From the NCBI RefSeq assembly GCF_007860095.1, contig NZ_SJPT01000006.1, forward strand, positions 327,194 through 391,193: a stretch of DNA of 64,000 bases, in the 5' to 3' direction. The DNA comes from Novipirellula galeiformis (GTDB lineage: Bacteria > Planctomycetota > Planctomycetia > Pirellulales > Pirellulaceae). The position numbers and the translations under genes are program-made. The notes under the pieces were generated by a model, which saw nothing but the letters and a program-made list of their open reading frames with translations, was not told the origin of the DNA and ran no database searches. Below, piece by piece: positions 42,027 through 50,651 of this stretch. Within the stretch, counting starts at the first letter, position 1. Every line of letters begins with the position of its first letter.

Positions 42027-43457
42027 TTAGCTAAGTATGGAATGGGCGACATTTCCGTGCACGTCGGTCAAACGGAAATCACGACCGGCGTATCGATAGG
42101 TCAATTTTTCATGATCCAGCCCCATCAAGTGCAACATCGTCGCGTGCAGGTCGTGGACATGGACTCGGTCCTCCATCGCAGCGAATCCCAATTCATCGGT
42201 TGCTCCGTGGACGTGGCCGCCTTTGACTCCGCCTCCCGCCATCCACGTGCTGAATCCCCAATGGTTGTGATCGCGACCACTCAACGATGGCAGCTCGGCG
42301 ACGGGAGTACGTCCGAATTCGCCGCCCCACAACACCAGTGTCGAATCCAGCATGCCGCGTTGTTTCAAGTCGGCCAGGAAAGCTGCTAACGGCTTGTCCC
42401 ACTGGCCACACAAGTTTCGTAACCCGCTTTCGAGATTGGAGTGGTGATCCCACTCTTGGCCACCGGCATGCCAAACCTGAGTGAAGCGAACGCCGCGTTC
42501 GACCAATCGTCGCGTCAACATTAGTTGTCGTCCCTGCAATGAATCACCATACATTTCATGAATGTAGGCGGGTTCCTGACTCAGGTCGAATGCATCGGAC
42601 GCTTCGAATTGCATCCGATAGGCCAACTCATACGATTCGATCCGGGCCTCCAATTGGGGATCGATGCCACTGTTTTCGAGATGGCGTTGGTTCATCGTTT
42701 GCAACAAATCGAGCTGGCGGCGTTGAACACCGGGATCCTGTGGATTGTTGATGTTTTCGATCAACCGCGAATAGTCCGCTTTGCCAGTGTCCACATGCGT
42801 GCCCTGCATCGCGCCGGGTAGAAAGCCCGAGTGCCAATTTTGCGAGCCGACGACGGGGACGCCGTTGGGGCACAATACCACGAATCCCGGCAAATTATCA
42901 TTGAGCGATCCAAGCCCGTAATTCACCCAGGATCCAAAACTCGGACGCGGTTGATTGTTATCACCACAGTTCATCAACAGCAGTGACGGTTCGTGATTAG
43001 GGATATCCGAATGCATCGACCGGATCACACACATGTCGTCGATGTGTTGGGCGGTTTGATGGAATAACTCGCTGACCTCGATTCCCGATTCCCCGTAACG
43101 TGAAAACTTAAACGGGGACGCTAACGCGCCGCCTGTTTTACGTTCGGTCGGCAAGGCAGGGTTCGGAAGCGGTTTTCCATGGTACTTTTTGAGTGCGGGC
43201 TTCGGGTCAAACGTGTCGACGTGTGACGGTCCGCCATTCATGAATAAATGAACGACTTGCTTGGCCTTGGCGGGATGGTGCAGTGCCGAGGAACCCGCAG
43301 CGGCCTCATGCGCCGCCACGCTGGCTAGTCCGAGCATGCCGATGCCCATCCCCGATCGCCGCAACATCTCGCGGCGATTGCAAACCGGGTTGCCAATGGA
43401 GACGCCCGACGCGGTGAGGTCGGATCCATTGGATCGGTCGAGTTTGGTTTCGTTCAT
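42027..43457 (-). CDS. Tat-exported DUF1501 protein
   Basis: From the ATG at 43457, seven bases after the upstream stop, the protein has the motif NRREMLRRSGMGIGMLGLAS, a twin-Arg export signal. The DUF1501 core follows: VVHLFMNGGPSHVDTFDPKP, CVIRSMHSDIPNHEPSLLLMNCG, FTQVWHAGGQEWDHHSNLE, LDSTLVLWGGEFGRTPVAE and GRDHNHWGFSTWMAGGG, with the many conserved His and Asp that resemble the sulfatase-like alkaline phosphatase fold. In planctomycetes it is nearly always paired with a PSCyt/DUF1553 protein, as here. Its reaction is not established. Confidence 0.92.
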   Translation of the reverse strand: MNETKLDRSNGSDLTASGVSIGNPVCNRREMLRRSGMGIGMLGLASVAAHEAAAGSSALHHPAKAKQVVHLFMNGGPSHVDTFDPKPALKKYHGKPLPNPALPTERKTGGALASPFKFSRYGESGIEVSELFHQTAQHIDDMCVIRSMHSDIPNHEPSLLLMNCGDNNQPRPSFGSWVNYGLGSLNDNLPGFVVLCPNGVPVVGSQNWHSGFLPGAMQGTHVDTGKADYSRLIENINNPQDPGVQRRQLDLLQTMNQRHLENSGIDPQLEARIESYELAYRMQFEASDAFDLSQEPAYIHEMYGDSLQGRQLMLTRRLVERGVRFTQVWHAGGQEWDHHSNLESGLRNLCGQWDKPLAAFLADLKQRGMLDSTLVLWGGEFGRTPVAELPSLSGRDHNHWGFSTWMAGGGVKGGHVHGATDELGFAAMEDRVHVHDLHATMLHLMGLDHEKLTYRYAGRDFRLTDVHGNVAHSILS

Positions 43458-43464
43458 GGAGTTC

Positions 43465-46400
43465 TCAATCGATAAAGTGGAATTCATTCGACATCAACAG
43501 CACTTGAGCCACACTTTGTAACGGTGTGATCCGGATGGGGTCTTTGGGGCGGAACTGATCGCTGTAGTTCCAGCTTCGCGCGGCCGGTGGTTCGGCTTCG
43601 GATGTCGACGGTTCGGGAACAAGCTCGACAATGGTGGGCGACCAAGCAAACGAATCGTGACCGAGTTTCCCATTTACATCGACGACAAAGTCGAGCGTTT
43701 CGCCAGCCGCTAGTGTGACCGACTCAATGGGCGTGTCGACGGAGTCTTGGTGCAGGGTGAACGGCCCGGCGATTCGACGCCCGGCCGCAAAAATTTGACC
43801 GCGGATGCCATCTCCCGGTTCCCTTTCATGAGCCAGGGTACCGGTGACCGAGACCGTGATCGCGGTGGGAGCGGTCCAGCGAATGACCGAGGCGTGTCGT
43901 GGCGTGTTGCCCGGATGCCCACCTGTGGCATCGAGGAACACCCAGCCGAGCTTGGGATCGGGCAGCTTGGGGCCGCCTCGAAATTGAACGCCGTCGAAAA
44001 ATGGAAGTGCCGCAAACTTGCTCAACGTCTCAGGATCCGTCGCAACGTCGCCATAGCCGTACGACCAGTAGGAAGGAGGGAGAATGTCCTCCGTTTGACG
44101 TTCGCTCGCTCGCTGTACGAAGGCCGTTGTTTCCTCCAATTCCTGAGCCGTGGGGTGACGATTTAAAATCTCACGAAACAATCGCTCGATACTTTCCGCG
44201 GGCGTGGATGCCTCGGCGGCTCGTTTGGAAACCTGTTCCGCAGCCGACAACATCAACGGATGATTCATTAGGAACAAGGCCTGTCCCGGCACCGAGGTCA
44301 TGTCGCGACGCCCGTTGCTGATATCCGGCGACGGGAAATCGAACAATCGCATCGTGCCCGAAACGTCCAACCGATTGTTGTGAGCGTACATCGAACGACG
44401 GCGGTTGGTGAGCTCCAGCGGATCTCCCGCCGAGGGGCCCCCAATGGTCAGGTCCAAATCGCCTCGGATCGATAATAAAGTGTCACGCATCGTTTCGAAA
44501 TCGAGCCGACGACGGTTCATCCGACTGCACCATTGGTTATCAGGATCGATGGTGTTGATCTTCGAATTAAGATGGCTTTGCTGCTGGTAGGTCGCTGAAT
44601 CGAGGATCAGTCGTCGAAGCGACTTGATGGACCAGCCGTGGTCCATGAACCAACTCGCCAAATAGTCGAGCAATGCGGGGTGCGATGGCGGGGGCGCCTG
44701 CATACCGAAGTTGCTCGGCGTCGTCACCAAACCACGGCCGAAGTGCTGATGCCAAATACGATTGACAATCACACGCGCCGTCAAAGGGTTTTTGGGAGAC
44801 ACAATTGCGTTGGCCAACTCCAATCGACCGCTGCCTTGTTCGAACGGTTGATCGCTGACCGAGGCGAAAAAACTTGGGAACCGCCGTGGTACCACGTGCA
44901 TGGGGCTGGATGAATTGCCTCGCCGGAATACACGTGCATCCATCAAAGGGTCGGCGTCCTTCAGCACTAACATTTGTGCTAGCTCGACCGGCGCCTTGGC
45001 ACGCGCAGAATCTAATGCGTTATTTAGTTTTTTGATCGGTCCTTGGGAGGGACGATCCGGAAACAATCGCAGGATGCGGAAGGCATGAAATGGCGTTTGC
45101 AGCGGTGAGGTTCTGCCGCGGAGTGTGTCTCGGAATGCCTGCCAAGCTGGATCGGAGCCTGCGGTTTTCGTGGGCTCGGCCTCGGCTTCATCTAGCAACT
45201 GTTTGTAGATGGCGGCAACATCCGCTAATGATTGAGGTGCGTCAGCCAACAACCGTTGGACAACGATCGAATTCGCGGCGGGTTCGGAGTCCGCCGCCGT
45301 CATTGCACTCAGCACGTTGGGGGCTTCCGCCGCAAACGTCTCCGGCGTTAATCCAGCCAAACGGTGCCAGGCTAAAAAGACCGGGTCGTTGCTGCTTTCG
45401 GTGTCGTCGAGGTACTGCTTCCAGATCAACATGAGTTCCGGATTCAGGTCGTCGCCATCGGAGACGGTATCGAAGGCAGCGGTGTTGACGCCGCCGCGTT
45501 GCGATTGGGCCGTCAACAAATACTCGGCCAAACGTTGATGGCTATCCGCCATCACTTTCTCGTATTGCGCGTGGTAGTGATCCTCGAGTTCAACGGCTGC
45601 CTTGCGAATGGCAATTGCTTGAGGATCCTTCAACGCCTTCTCGTCGCCGCAGCGAAATGGCCACTGCAGCGGTTCGATTGAATTTTGAAAGACACCGTAA
45701 AGCGCGTAGTAGTCATCGATCGTGATCGGATCAAATTTGTGGTCATGGCAACGGGCGCAAGCGATCGTGAGCCCCATGAGTCCGCGTGAGACCACGTCGA
45801 TGCGATCCGCGGCAATTTCATGTTCGTCGTTCTTAAATCGCGGCCCCACCACAATAAAGCCGAGCGCGGCCAGTGATTCATGAGGTACATCGTCCATCAA
45901 ATCCGCGGCCAATTGCTCGCGAATGAATTGATCAAAGGGCTTGTCCGCATTGAAGCTGTCGATGACGTAGTCACGATAAGTGAAGGCGGCACGGAAATCG
46001 TGTTTCTCAAAGAAAACGTATCCTTTGGTATCGGAGTAGCGTGCCACATCCAACCAATGGCGGCCCGTTCGTTCGCCATAATGTGGCGAATTGAGCCAGC
46101 GGTCGGTCCAATCTGAAATTGCGGTTTCCGCGTCGCTGTGTTCAAGTTCTGCGAGCTCTTGGAACGTGGCAGGCAATCCGACCAGGTCCCATTTGATCCG
46201 TCGCGCCAGCGTCGCCTGCGTCGTGGGTTCTGAGGGGGCGAGTCCCTGATGTTCCAACTGATTGAGAATGAAAAAGTCAATCGCATTGCGGGGCCACGCG
46301 GAGTTGCGGACCGCTGGCACCTCGGGACGGATGATCGGTTTGAACGCCCAGTGGTTTGCAAAATCGGGGCCGCTGCGGACCGCGGCGACCTCGCCCGGCC

Positions 46401-46818
46401 ATGGCGCGCCCATTTCCACCCATCGCGTCAAAATCTGAACCTGGTCGTCGTCGAGCGATTCCTCCGGTGGCATCTCAAATGATTCACGCTTAACCGCCTC
46501 GATCAACAAGCTTTCGTCGGGTTGCTTTGGCACCACCGAGGGGCCGCTGTCGCCACCCTCGAGCATCGCGTGCCGCGAATCGAGTCGCAGTCCCGCGTGC
46601 TGCTTCTTTTCTCCATGGCACGAAATGCACTTATCAAACAACAGCGGACGTACCTTGTTCTCAAAAAAGGCTTCGATCTCGGCCTGTTGTTCGGCGGAGA
46701 CCGCGTTGTCCGCGCGCAAATCGTTGCATTGAAATGAGCCAACCAGGGCGGTGATGATCAACGTTTGAATCGAAAGGAAGCGACGCAAGCCAAGCGGCAA
46801 CGCGGGTAAAGTGATCAT
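43465..46818 (-). CDS. Planctomycete cytochrome c (PSCyt1) - DUF1549 - DUF1553 protein
   Basis: The 1117-residue protein starts with a signal peptide and then the PSCyt1 haem domain: FENKVRPLLFDKCISCHGEKK, with CISCH as the single haem-binding site and LRLDSRHAMLEGG. DUF1549 follows (WPRNAIDFFILNQLE, TGRHWLDVARYSDTKG) and DUF1553 (LTARVIVNRIWHQHFGRGLV, RRLDFETMRDTLLSIRG, LFLMNHPLML). A beta-sandwich-like module lies inserted toward the end. It overlaps the gntR stop by four bases (46815-46818). The protein is exported and presumably acts with the DUF1501 partner in an undefined envelope process. Confidence 0.92.
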   Translation of the reverse strand: MITLPALPLGLRRFLSIQTLIITALVGSFQCNDLRADNAVSAEQQAEIEAFFENKVRPLLFDKCISCHGEKKQHAGLRLDSRHAMLEGGDSGPSVVPKQPDESLLIEAVKRESFEMPPEESLDDDQVQILTRWVEMGAPWPGEVAAVRSGPDFANHWAFKPIIRPEVPAVRNSAWPRNAIDFFILNQLEHQGLAPSEPTTQATLARRIKWDLVGLPATFQELAELEHSDAETAISDWTDRWLNSPHYGERTGRHWLDVARYSDTKGYVFFEKHDFRAAFTYRDYVIDSFNADKPFDQFIREQLAADLMDDVPHESLAALGFIVVGPRFKNDEHEIAADRIDVVSRGLMGLTIACARCHDHKFDPITIDDYYALYGVFQNSIEPLQWPFRCGDEKALKDPQAIAIRKAAVELEDHYHAQYEKVMADSHQRLAEYLLTAQSQRGGVNTAAFDTVSDGDDLNPELMLIWKQYLDDTESSNDPVFLAWHRLAGLTPETFAAEAPNVLSAMTAADSEPAANSIVVQRLLADAPQSLADVAAIYKQLLDEAEAEPTKTAGSDPAWQAFRDTLRGRTSPLQTPFHAFRILRLFPDRPSQGPIKKLNNALDSARAKAPVELAQMLVLKDADPLMDARVFRRGNSSSPMHVVPRRFPSFFASVSDQPFEQGSGRLELANAIVSPKNPLTARVIVNRIWHQHFGRGLVTTPSNFGMQAPPPSHPALLDYLASWFMDHGWSIKSLRRLILDSATYQQQSHLNSKINTIDPDNQWCSRMNRRRLDFETMRDTLLSIRGDLDLTIGGPSAGDPLELTNRRRSMYAHNNRLDVSGTMRLFDFPSPDISNGRRDMTSVPGQALFLMNHPLMLSAAEQVSKRAAEASTPAESIERLFREILNRHPTAQELEETTAFVQRASERQTEDILPPSYWSYGYGDVATDPETLSKFAALPFFDGVQFRGGPKLPDPKLGWVFLDATGGHPGNTPRHASVIRWTAPTAITVSVTGTLAHEREPGDGIRGQIFAAGRRIAGPFTLHQDSVDTPIESVTLAAGETLDFVVDVNGKLGHDSFAWSPTIVELVPEPSTSEAEPPAARSWNYSDQFRPKDPIRITPLQSVAQVLLMSNEFHFID

Positions 46819-47432
46819 TGAATGTGCTCCTCCAGGGCTAAAACGGTCCCCTCAAGGTCCCCGTCCTTCAACCGCTGGATGATCGGTAAGTGTTCGCGAT
46901 AGATGTCCATCGGGTCGGTGTAGGCTCGGTGACTTTCCAGAAAGTGACGCCGCACTCGTGCCACAATCACCGACCAAATTGCGAGCAGATCGGGAGAGTT
47001 CGATCGCTGGACCCAATAGCGATGAAAGGCAATGTCCTGTTCCGAAACGACGGCGAAATCACCGCTTGCACAGGCATGTTTCATTCGCTCCAAGATGCCT
47101 TCCCATTGGATGAAATCTGCATCCTGTAGCGTGCCAAAGAAAAGACGCAGCGCGTGTGTCTCAACCGTGCGACGCAGGGGAATGATCAATGTTTGGATTT
47201 CGTCGGGAGCGGAGCAAGCGACCTGCGAGCCTCGATTCCGGTCGGTCTCTACGACCCCTTCCCACGTCAGTTGCTTGAGCGCGTCGCGGATCGGACTGCG
47301 GCTGACCTCAAATCGCTTCGCTAACTCGGTCTCGCGCAATCGCTCCCCTTCGCTAACGCGTCCCGAGAAGATGTCGTCACGCAGTCGGTCTACAATCTGC
47401 TCTCCAAGGCCTCTGACAAGTGGTGGATTCAT
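46815..47432 (-). CDS. GntR family transcriptional regulator with FCD domain
   Basis: From the ATG at 47432 (GGAG seven bases upstream) the protein has the winged helix typical of GntR (LGEQIVDRLRDDIFSGRVSEG, LRETELAKRFEVSRSPIRDAL, LTWEGVV) and a C-terminal all-helical FCD domain with the acidic and His metal/effector positions (QDIAFHRYWVQRS and VRRHFLESHRAY). FCD regulators usually respond to sugar acids or organic acids, which fits the enolase-superfamily gene downstream. A 12-bp palindrome at 47487-47498, about 55 bases upstream, is the probable operator. A GTG at 47486 could give a longer form but would place the start at the palindrome. Confidence 0.92.
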   Translation of the reverse strand: MNPPLVRGLGEQIVDRLRDDIFSGRVSEGERLRETELAKRFEVSRSPIRDALKQLTWEGVVETDRNRGSQVACSAPDEIQTLIIPLRRTVETHALRLFFGTLQDADFIQWEGILERMKHACASGDFAVVSEQDIAFHRYWVQRSNSPDLLAIWSVIVARVRRHFLESHRAYTDPMDIYREHLPIIQRLKDGDLEGTVLALEEHIQ

Positions 47433-47486
47433 TTTGAGCTCCATTGCAATGGATGATTTGTAAACGCGAACACATCGTGCCTGCAC

Positions 47487-47498
47487 ATTGTATACAAT
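47487..47498. promoter_or_regulatory. Likely GntR operator ATTGTATACAAT
   Basis: The palindrome ATTGTATACAAT with core GTATAC lies about 55 bases before the gntR ATG. GntR/FCD regulators such as UxuR/ExuR bind palindromes of this form. The 16-mer GCACATTGTATACAAT is shared with the site at 49743 (reverse strand). It may also overlap a promoter element. Confidence 0.6.
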
Positions 47499-47843
47499 CC
47501 GGGCGGTCTGCCAAGAGAAAGCTACGGATGAGGCTGGTTTTTCCGCAATTTTGCTTCGCTTCGGCTAGCGATATCGGCCGAACCGTTGCATCAAAGCTTG
47601 GGAAGCAAAACGGATGACGATGCATTACCTAAACAACGATAAAGGTGGGTGGCGAACGAGTCCATGACGTTCGGGTGGAAAGGCAAAATTGTGGAAACGC
47701 AGGGTCCATTTCGCAGTCCATTTCGCGATCGCGTCGCCCTATTGCCTCGGCGGAGCCACGCTGGAATCACCACCGACGCCTTAGCGATTTTTGCACCCGG
47801 GGGGCCGCCACGCATCCTCCGGCGTAGCTAAAGTCGTCGCAGT

Positions 47844-47877
47844 GTTAAACAAGATAAGCCGTTAAACAAGATAAGCC
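47844..47877. repeat. 17-bp perfect tandem duplication
   Basis: GTTAAACAAGATAAGCC occurs at 47844-47860 and again at 47861-47877 without a spacer, a few bases before the hairpin of the first DUF1559 unit. Confidence 0.7.
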
Positions 47878-47883
47878 GAGGTC

Positions 47884-47915
47884 GCCGCCGCTCCGCTGGT
47901 TGCCGGAGCGGCGGC
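47884..47915 (-). terminator. GC-rich hairpin after lipoprotein copy 1
   Basis: GCCGCCGCTCCG (47884-47895) pairs perfectly with CGGAGCGGCGGC (47904-47915) around an 8-base loop. It lies about 100 bp after the lipoprotein stop on the minus strand and has counterparts in the other units, but no T-run. Confidence 0.55.
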
Positions 47916-48018
47916 GCTGTTCCCTGATTAGGTGTCGTTCCCTGAATTCGTGTCGAGCGTGGATCGCGATGCGGGTTGCGGATTCGGGCGCGAACGCACA
48001 CGGAACGATGGCAGCCGA

Positions 48019-48495
48019 CTATTTTTTCAAATCAAAGTCGTGCTGGTTGTCGCCATCTTTGATCTCGACCGTCAACGTAGTGGCATTGTTAAATTTTGCC
48101 GGAATGTACTGCTCGGTGGCGTCAATCATCGTCCCGGGTGGATGAGGAGGTCCCGCTTCGACCGAGCCTAGATTCTTGATCCCAAAAATTTGCACGGTGT
48201 GAGTTGCGAAGATCGCGCCCTCTTCTTTTGCCAGTGCGTATTTGCCTGCGACGATCTCGGCTGTTGCCGCAGGACCGGCATCGGGAATGAAGCTAATTGT
48301 ACCGGCATCGACCGGCGTTCCGTTCCACGACACGTTGCCTTGCACCGCGGCACGTGGCGGACCGGAGTCCCCACAACCGACGGCGAATAATAGTGTCGAG
48401 GCCAAGGTCACCAGTGGTAGGGTTCGGCCCAACCGTGCCCTTGCGCCGGAGACGTGCCTAGCCAGCACGACCCCGGAAAAACTGCTATGTATCAT
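48019..48495 (-). CDS. Small lipoprotein paired with DUF1559, copy 1
   Basis: The 158-residue protein has an N-terminal helix (LPLVTLASTLLFAVGCG) ending in a lipobox-like AVGC, so it is likely a lipoprotein. The mature part (PPRAAVQGNVSWNGTPVDAGTISFIPD, IVAGKYALAKEEGAIFATHTVQIFG) is a single carboxypeptidase-regulatory-like beta-sandwich, the usual partner of DUF1559 genes in planctomycetes. It ends in DFDLKK. It is nearly identical to copies 2 and 3 although the paired DUF1559 genes differ more. Surface display is the likely place; the ligand is unknown. Confidence 0.85.
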   Translation of the reverse strand: MIHSSFSGVVLARHVSGARARLGRTLPLVTLASTLLFAVGCGDSGPPRAAVQGNVSWNGTPVDAGTISFIPDAGPAATAEIVAGKYALAKEEGAIFATHTVQIFGIKNLGSVEAGPPHPPGTMIDATEQYIPAKFNNATTLTVEIKDGDNQHDFDLKK

Positions 48496-48545
48496 AGTTG
48501 TCTCGAAAGTTCAAAAGAAATTGATTCAATACTGCGCGGGGTTGT

Positions 48546-49571
48546 TTAGTAGTCCGCAAGCACGTTGCCATCGTCGGGGATGCCGAGGTTTTGCCACGTG
48601 ACTAGGTTGATCGTTTCGCTGATTGTGCGGACGCTGCCATCGACCAACGCGACATTGACGATGCCGGGATGAAGGCTGCGAGACGCCTGCACTTGGGCGC
48701 GGGTTGTATGATTGGTGTACCCGCTGATGCAAGGCGCGCGGTCAATCGATTGGCAAAAAGACCCGCGAACTTGGTCAGGCACATTGCTATTGGGGATTTG
48801 ATTGTGCTGGTACAGCGGGCCTTCGGGGTAGTGCAGCACGCCTCGGAAATCAGTGCCCTTGGATTTCAGTAATTCCGCAATCATTATCGTGTTACTCGTC
48901 CCATCCAAGATGTCCTTCATGTTCTTGGAATCGTTTTGTCCAAACACTCCCACAGGACCTCGAGCAGCAGCATTAATGGTGTCGGTGTACATCGGGCCGA
49001 TGCCATTGTTCGCCGCATAGTTGCCACGCGCAAACGCGCTAAACATTAGCTCCACATCAATATCCGAGGGGCAGGTCATGGTTGGCAGGAAGGTTTTGGT
49101 TACTAACGTGACCCCCGTCCCAGGAGTGCCGTAGCCAAAATAATCAAAGTCTGTGATCTGGTCATACAGTGCCCCTTGCTCGATAAATGGCAAAAGTTGG
49201 GTGACCCAAGTGGACTCGTTCGGCGATGGATCGGACACCCAAAAGTAGTAGCCAGCCGGGAAATTGAGATGGGTATCGTGGTAGTTATGTAGCCCCAATG
49301 CGACTTGTTTCATGTTGTTGCTACAACTCATCCGTCGCGCCGCTTCACGAGCGGCTTGCACCGCAGGCAACAGCAGACCGACTAACACGCCAATGATGGC
49401 AATCACGACTAGCAATTCCACCAACGTGAAGCCTAGCCGGGCGTTGCCATCATGCCGGTGACGCGGGAGCACACCTGGTCTTTTGGTCGAAGGCGGGGCA
49501 AATTTTGCACGTGGCTCTCGCGCACGCGCGTCCCTGTGGTGGAGTGGGCAGCAAATGTTTGATGACATCAT
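48546..49571 (-). CDS. DUF1559 pseudopilin-like protein, copy 1
   Basis: The 341-residue protein has a basic leader, then the prepilin cleavage motif RLGFTLVELLVVIAIIGVL followed by GLLLPAVQAAREAARRMSCSN, typical of planctomycete DUF1559. The C-terminus has the LHPGIVNVALVDGSVRTIS segment of the family's H-X9-DG end. These proteins are exported by a type IV pilus/type II-like machinery and probably assemble at the surface; the function is unknown. The start is supported by comparison with copies 2 and 3. It is followed on the same strand, 50 bp later, by the lipoprotein gene, so the pair is one transcription unit. Confidence 0.88.
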   Translation of the reverse strand: MMSSNICCPLHHRDARAREPRAKFAPPSTKRPGVLPRHRHDGNARLGFTLVELLVVIAIIGVLVGLLLPAVQAAREAARRMSCSNNMKQVALGLHNYHDTHLNFPAGYYFWVSDPSPNESTWVTQLLPFIEQGALYDQITDFDYFGYGTPGTGVTLVTKTFLPTMTCPSDIDVELMFSAFARGNYAANNGIGPMYTDTINAAARGPVGVFGQNDSKNMKDILDGTSNTIMIAELLKSKGTDFRGVLHYPEGPLYQHNQIPNSNVPDQVRGSFCQSIDRAPCISGYTNHTTRAQVQASRSLHPGIVNVALVDGSVRTISETINLVTWQNLGIPDDGNVLADY

Positions 49572-49742
49572 CAGATGAATCTCTAAAGATAGAAATGAAA
49601 GCGACCGGTAAAGGGATCGTTGTTTGAAGCAACACGCCGGTGCGGGACGTTACCTGCCGTTTTTTGGTGGCATCCCGCAAATCGTGCTCAGATTCCGAAC
49701 AACGCTCAGCAAGGGGGTGCTGGGGCACTCCCTTGCGCGGAT

Positions 49743-49754
49743 ATTGTATACAAT
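49743..49754. promoter_or_regulatory. GntR-type palindrome upstream of DUF1559 copy 1
   Basis: ATTGTATACAAT is identical to the site before gntR, and the identity extends to GCACATTGTATACAAT when the minus strand is read. It lies about 170 bases before the DUF1559 copy 1 start. TTGACCCC on the minus strand (49773-49780) is a nearby -35-like block, also present near the unit 3 site. Confidence 0.6.
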
Positions 49755-49993
49755 GTGCAGGTCGTAAAAGGTGGGGTCAACGATTTTTGTCTGAGAAAAT
49801 CGAAGATTTGTCGTTGCCGCATGCTGTTCTGGGATCCCGGATTAGCGAGTCACACAAGAAGGCTTGGGCACGAGGCAGGCACCAATGACGCAGCTTTACC
49901 AGCCCGCTCCGCGGCGTTTGGGGGCTGAGGCCGTTGGCGTCATGTCAGAAGTCGCGGCGCAGAGAGAGAGGCCAGCGGCCAGCGGTCGAGATC

Positions 49994-50025
49994 GCCGCCG
50001 CTCCGCTGGTTGGAGGAGAGGCGGC
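49994..50025 (-). terminator. GC-rich hairpin after lipoprotein copy 2
   Basis: GCCGCCGCTCC (49994-50004) pairs with GGAGAGGCGGC (50015-50025) with one mismatch. It sits at the same place in unit 2 as the hairpin of unit 1. Confidence 0.5.
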
Positions 50026-50124
50026 GTTCCCAAATTACGTGTCGTTCCCTGCATTCGTGTCGAGCGTGGATCGCGGTGCGGGTTGCGATTCGGGCGCCAC
50101 CACACGCGGGACGATGGCAGACGA

Positions 50125-50601
50125 CTATTTTTTCAAATCAAAGTCGTGCTGGTTGTCGCCGTCTTTGATCTCGACCGTCAACGTAGTGGCGTTATTAAAT
50201 TTTGCCGGAATGTACTGCTCGGTGGCGTCAATCATCGTCCCGGGTGGATGAGGAGGTCCCGCTTCGACCGAGCCTAGATTCTTGATCCCAAAGATTTGCA
50301 CGGTGTGAGTTGCGAAGATCGCGCCCTCTTCTTTCGCCAGTGCGTATTTGCCCGCGACGATCTCGGCTGTCGCCGCAGGACCGGCATCGGGAATGAAGCT
50401 AATCGTACCGGCATCGACCGGCGCTCCGTTCCACGACACGTTGCCTTGCACCGCGGCACGTGGCGGACCGGAGTCCCCACAACCGACCGCGAATAATAGT
50501 GTCGAGGCCAAGGTCACCAGTGGTAGGGTTCGGCCCAACCGTGCCCTTGCGCCGGAGAGGTGCGTAGCCAGCACGCCCCCGGAAAAACTGCTATGTATCA
50601 T
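50125..50601 (-). CDS. Small lipoprotein paired with DUF1559, copy 2
   Basis: This 158-residue copy differs from copy 1 at few positions, for example WNGAPVDAG in place of WNGTPVDAG and a changed N-terminal GGVLATHLSG. The lipobox region LLFAVGCG and the single beta-sandwich domain are unchanged. It follows DUF1559 copy 2 by 50 bp. Near-identity in the mature part between copies, in contrast with the divergent DUF1559 partners, suggests either recent duplication or gene conversion. Confidence 0.85.
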   Translation of the reverse strand: MIHSSFSGGVLATHLSGARARLGRTLPLVTLASTLLFAVGCGDSGPPRAAVQGNVSWNGAPVDAGTISFIPDAGPAATAEIVAGKYALAKEEGAIFATHTVQIFGIKNLGSVEAGPPHPPGTMIDATEQYIPAKFNNATTLTVEIKDGDNQHDFDLKK

Positions 50602-50651
50602 AGTTGTCTCGAAAGTTCAAAAGAAATTGATTCAATACTGCGCGGGGTTGT

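Larger units (their letters stand above)
47499..48018. other. Spacer between gntR and the first DUF1559/lipoprotein unit
   Basis: Holds a 17-bp perfect direct repeat (47844-47877) and the hairpin at 47884-47915. The rest (47500-47830) has no supported gene; GGTGGGTGGC at about 47646 echoes the repeats at 611-645. Confidence 0.5.
49572..50124. other. Spacer between units 1 and 2
   Basis: Contains the ATTGTATACAAT site at 49743-49754 with a GGGGTCAA block downstream (49773-49780), the unit 2 hairpin at 49994-50025, and a conserved stretch (about 49890-50090) shared with the spacer between units 2 and 3. No gene is supported. Confidence 0.55.
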
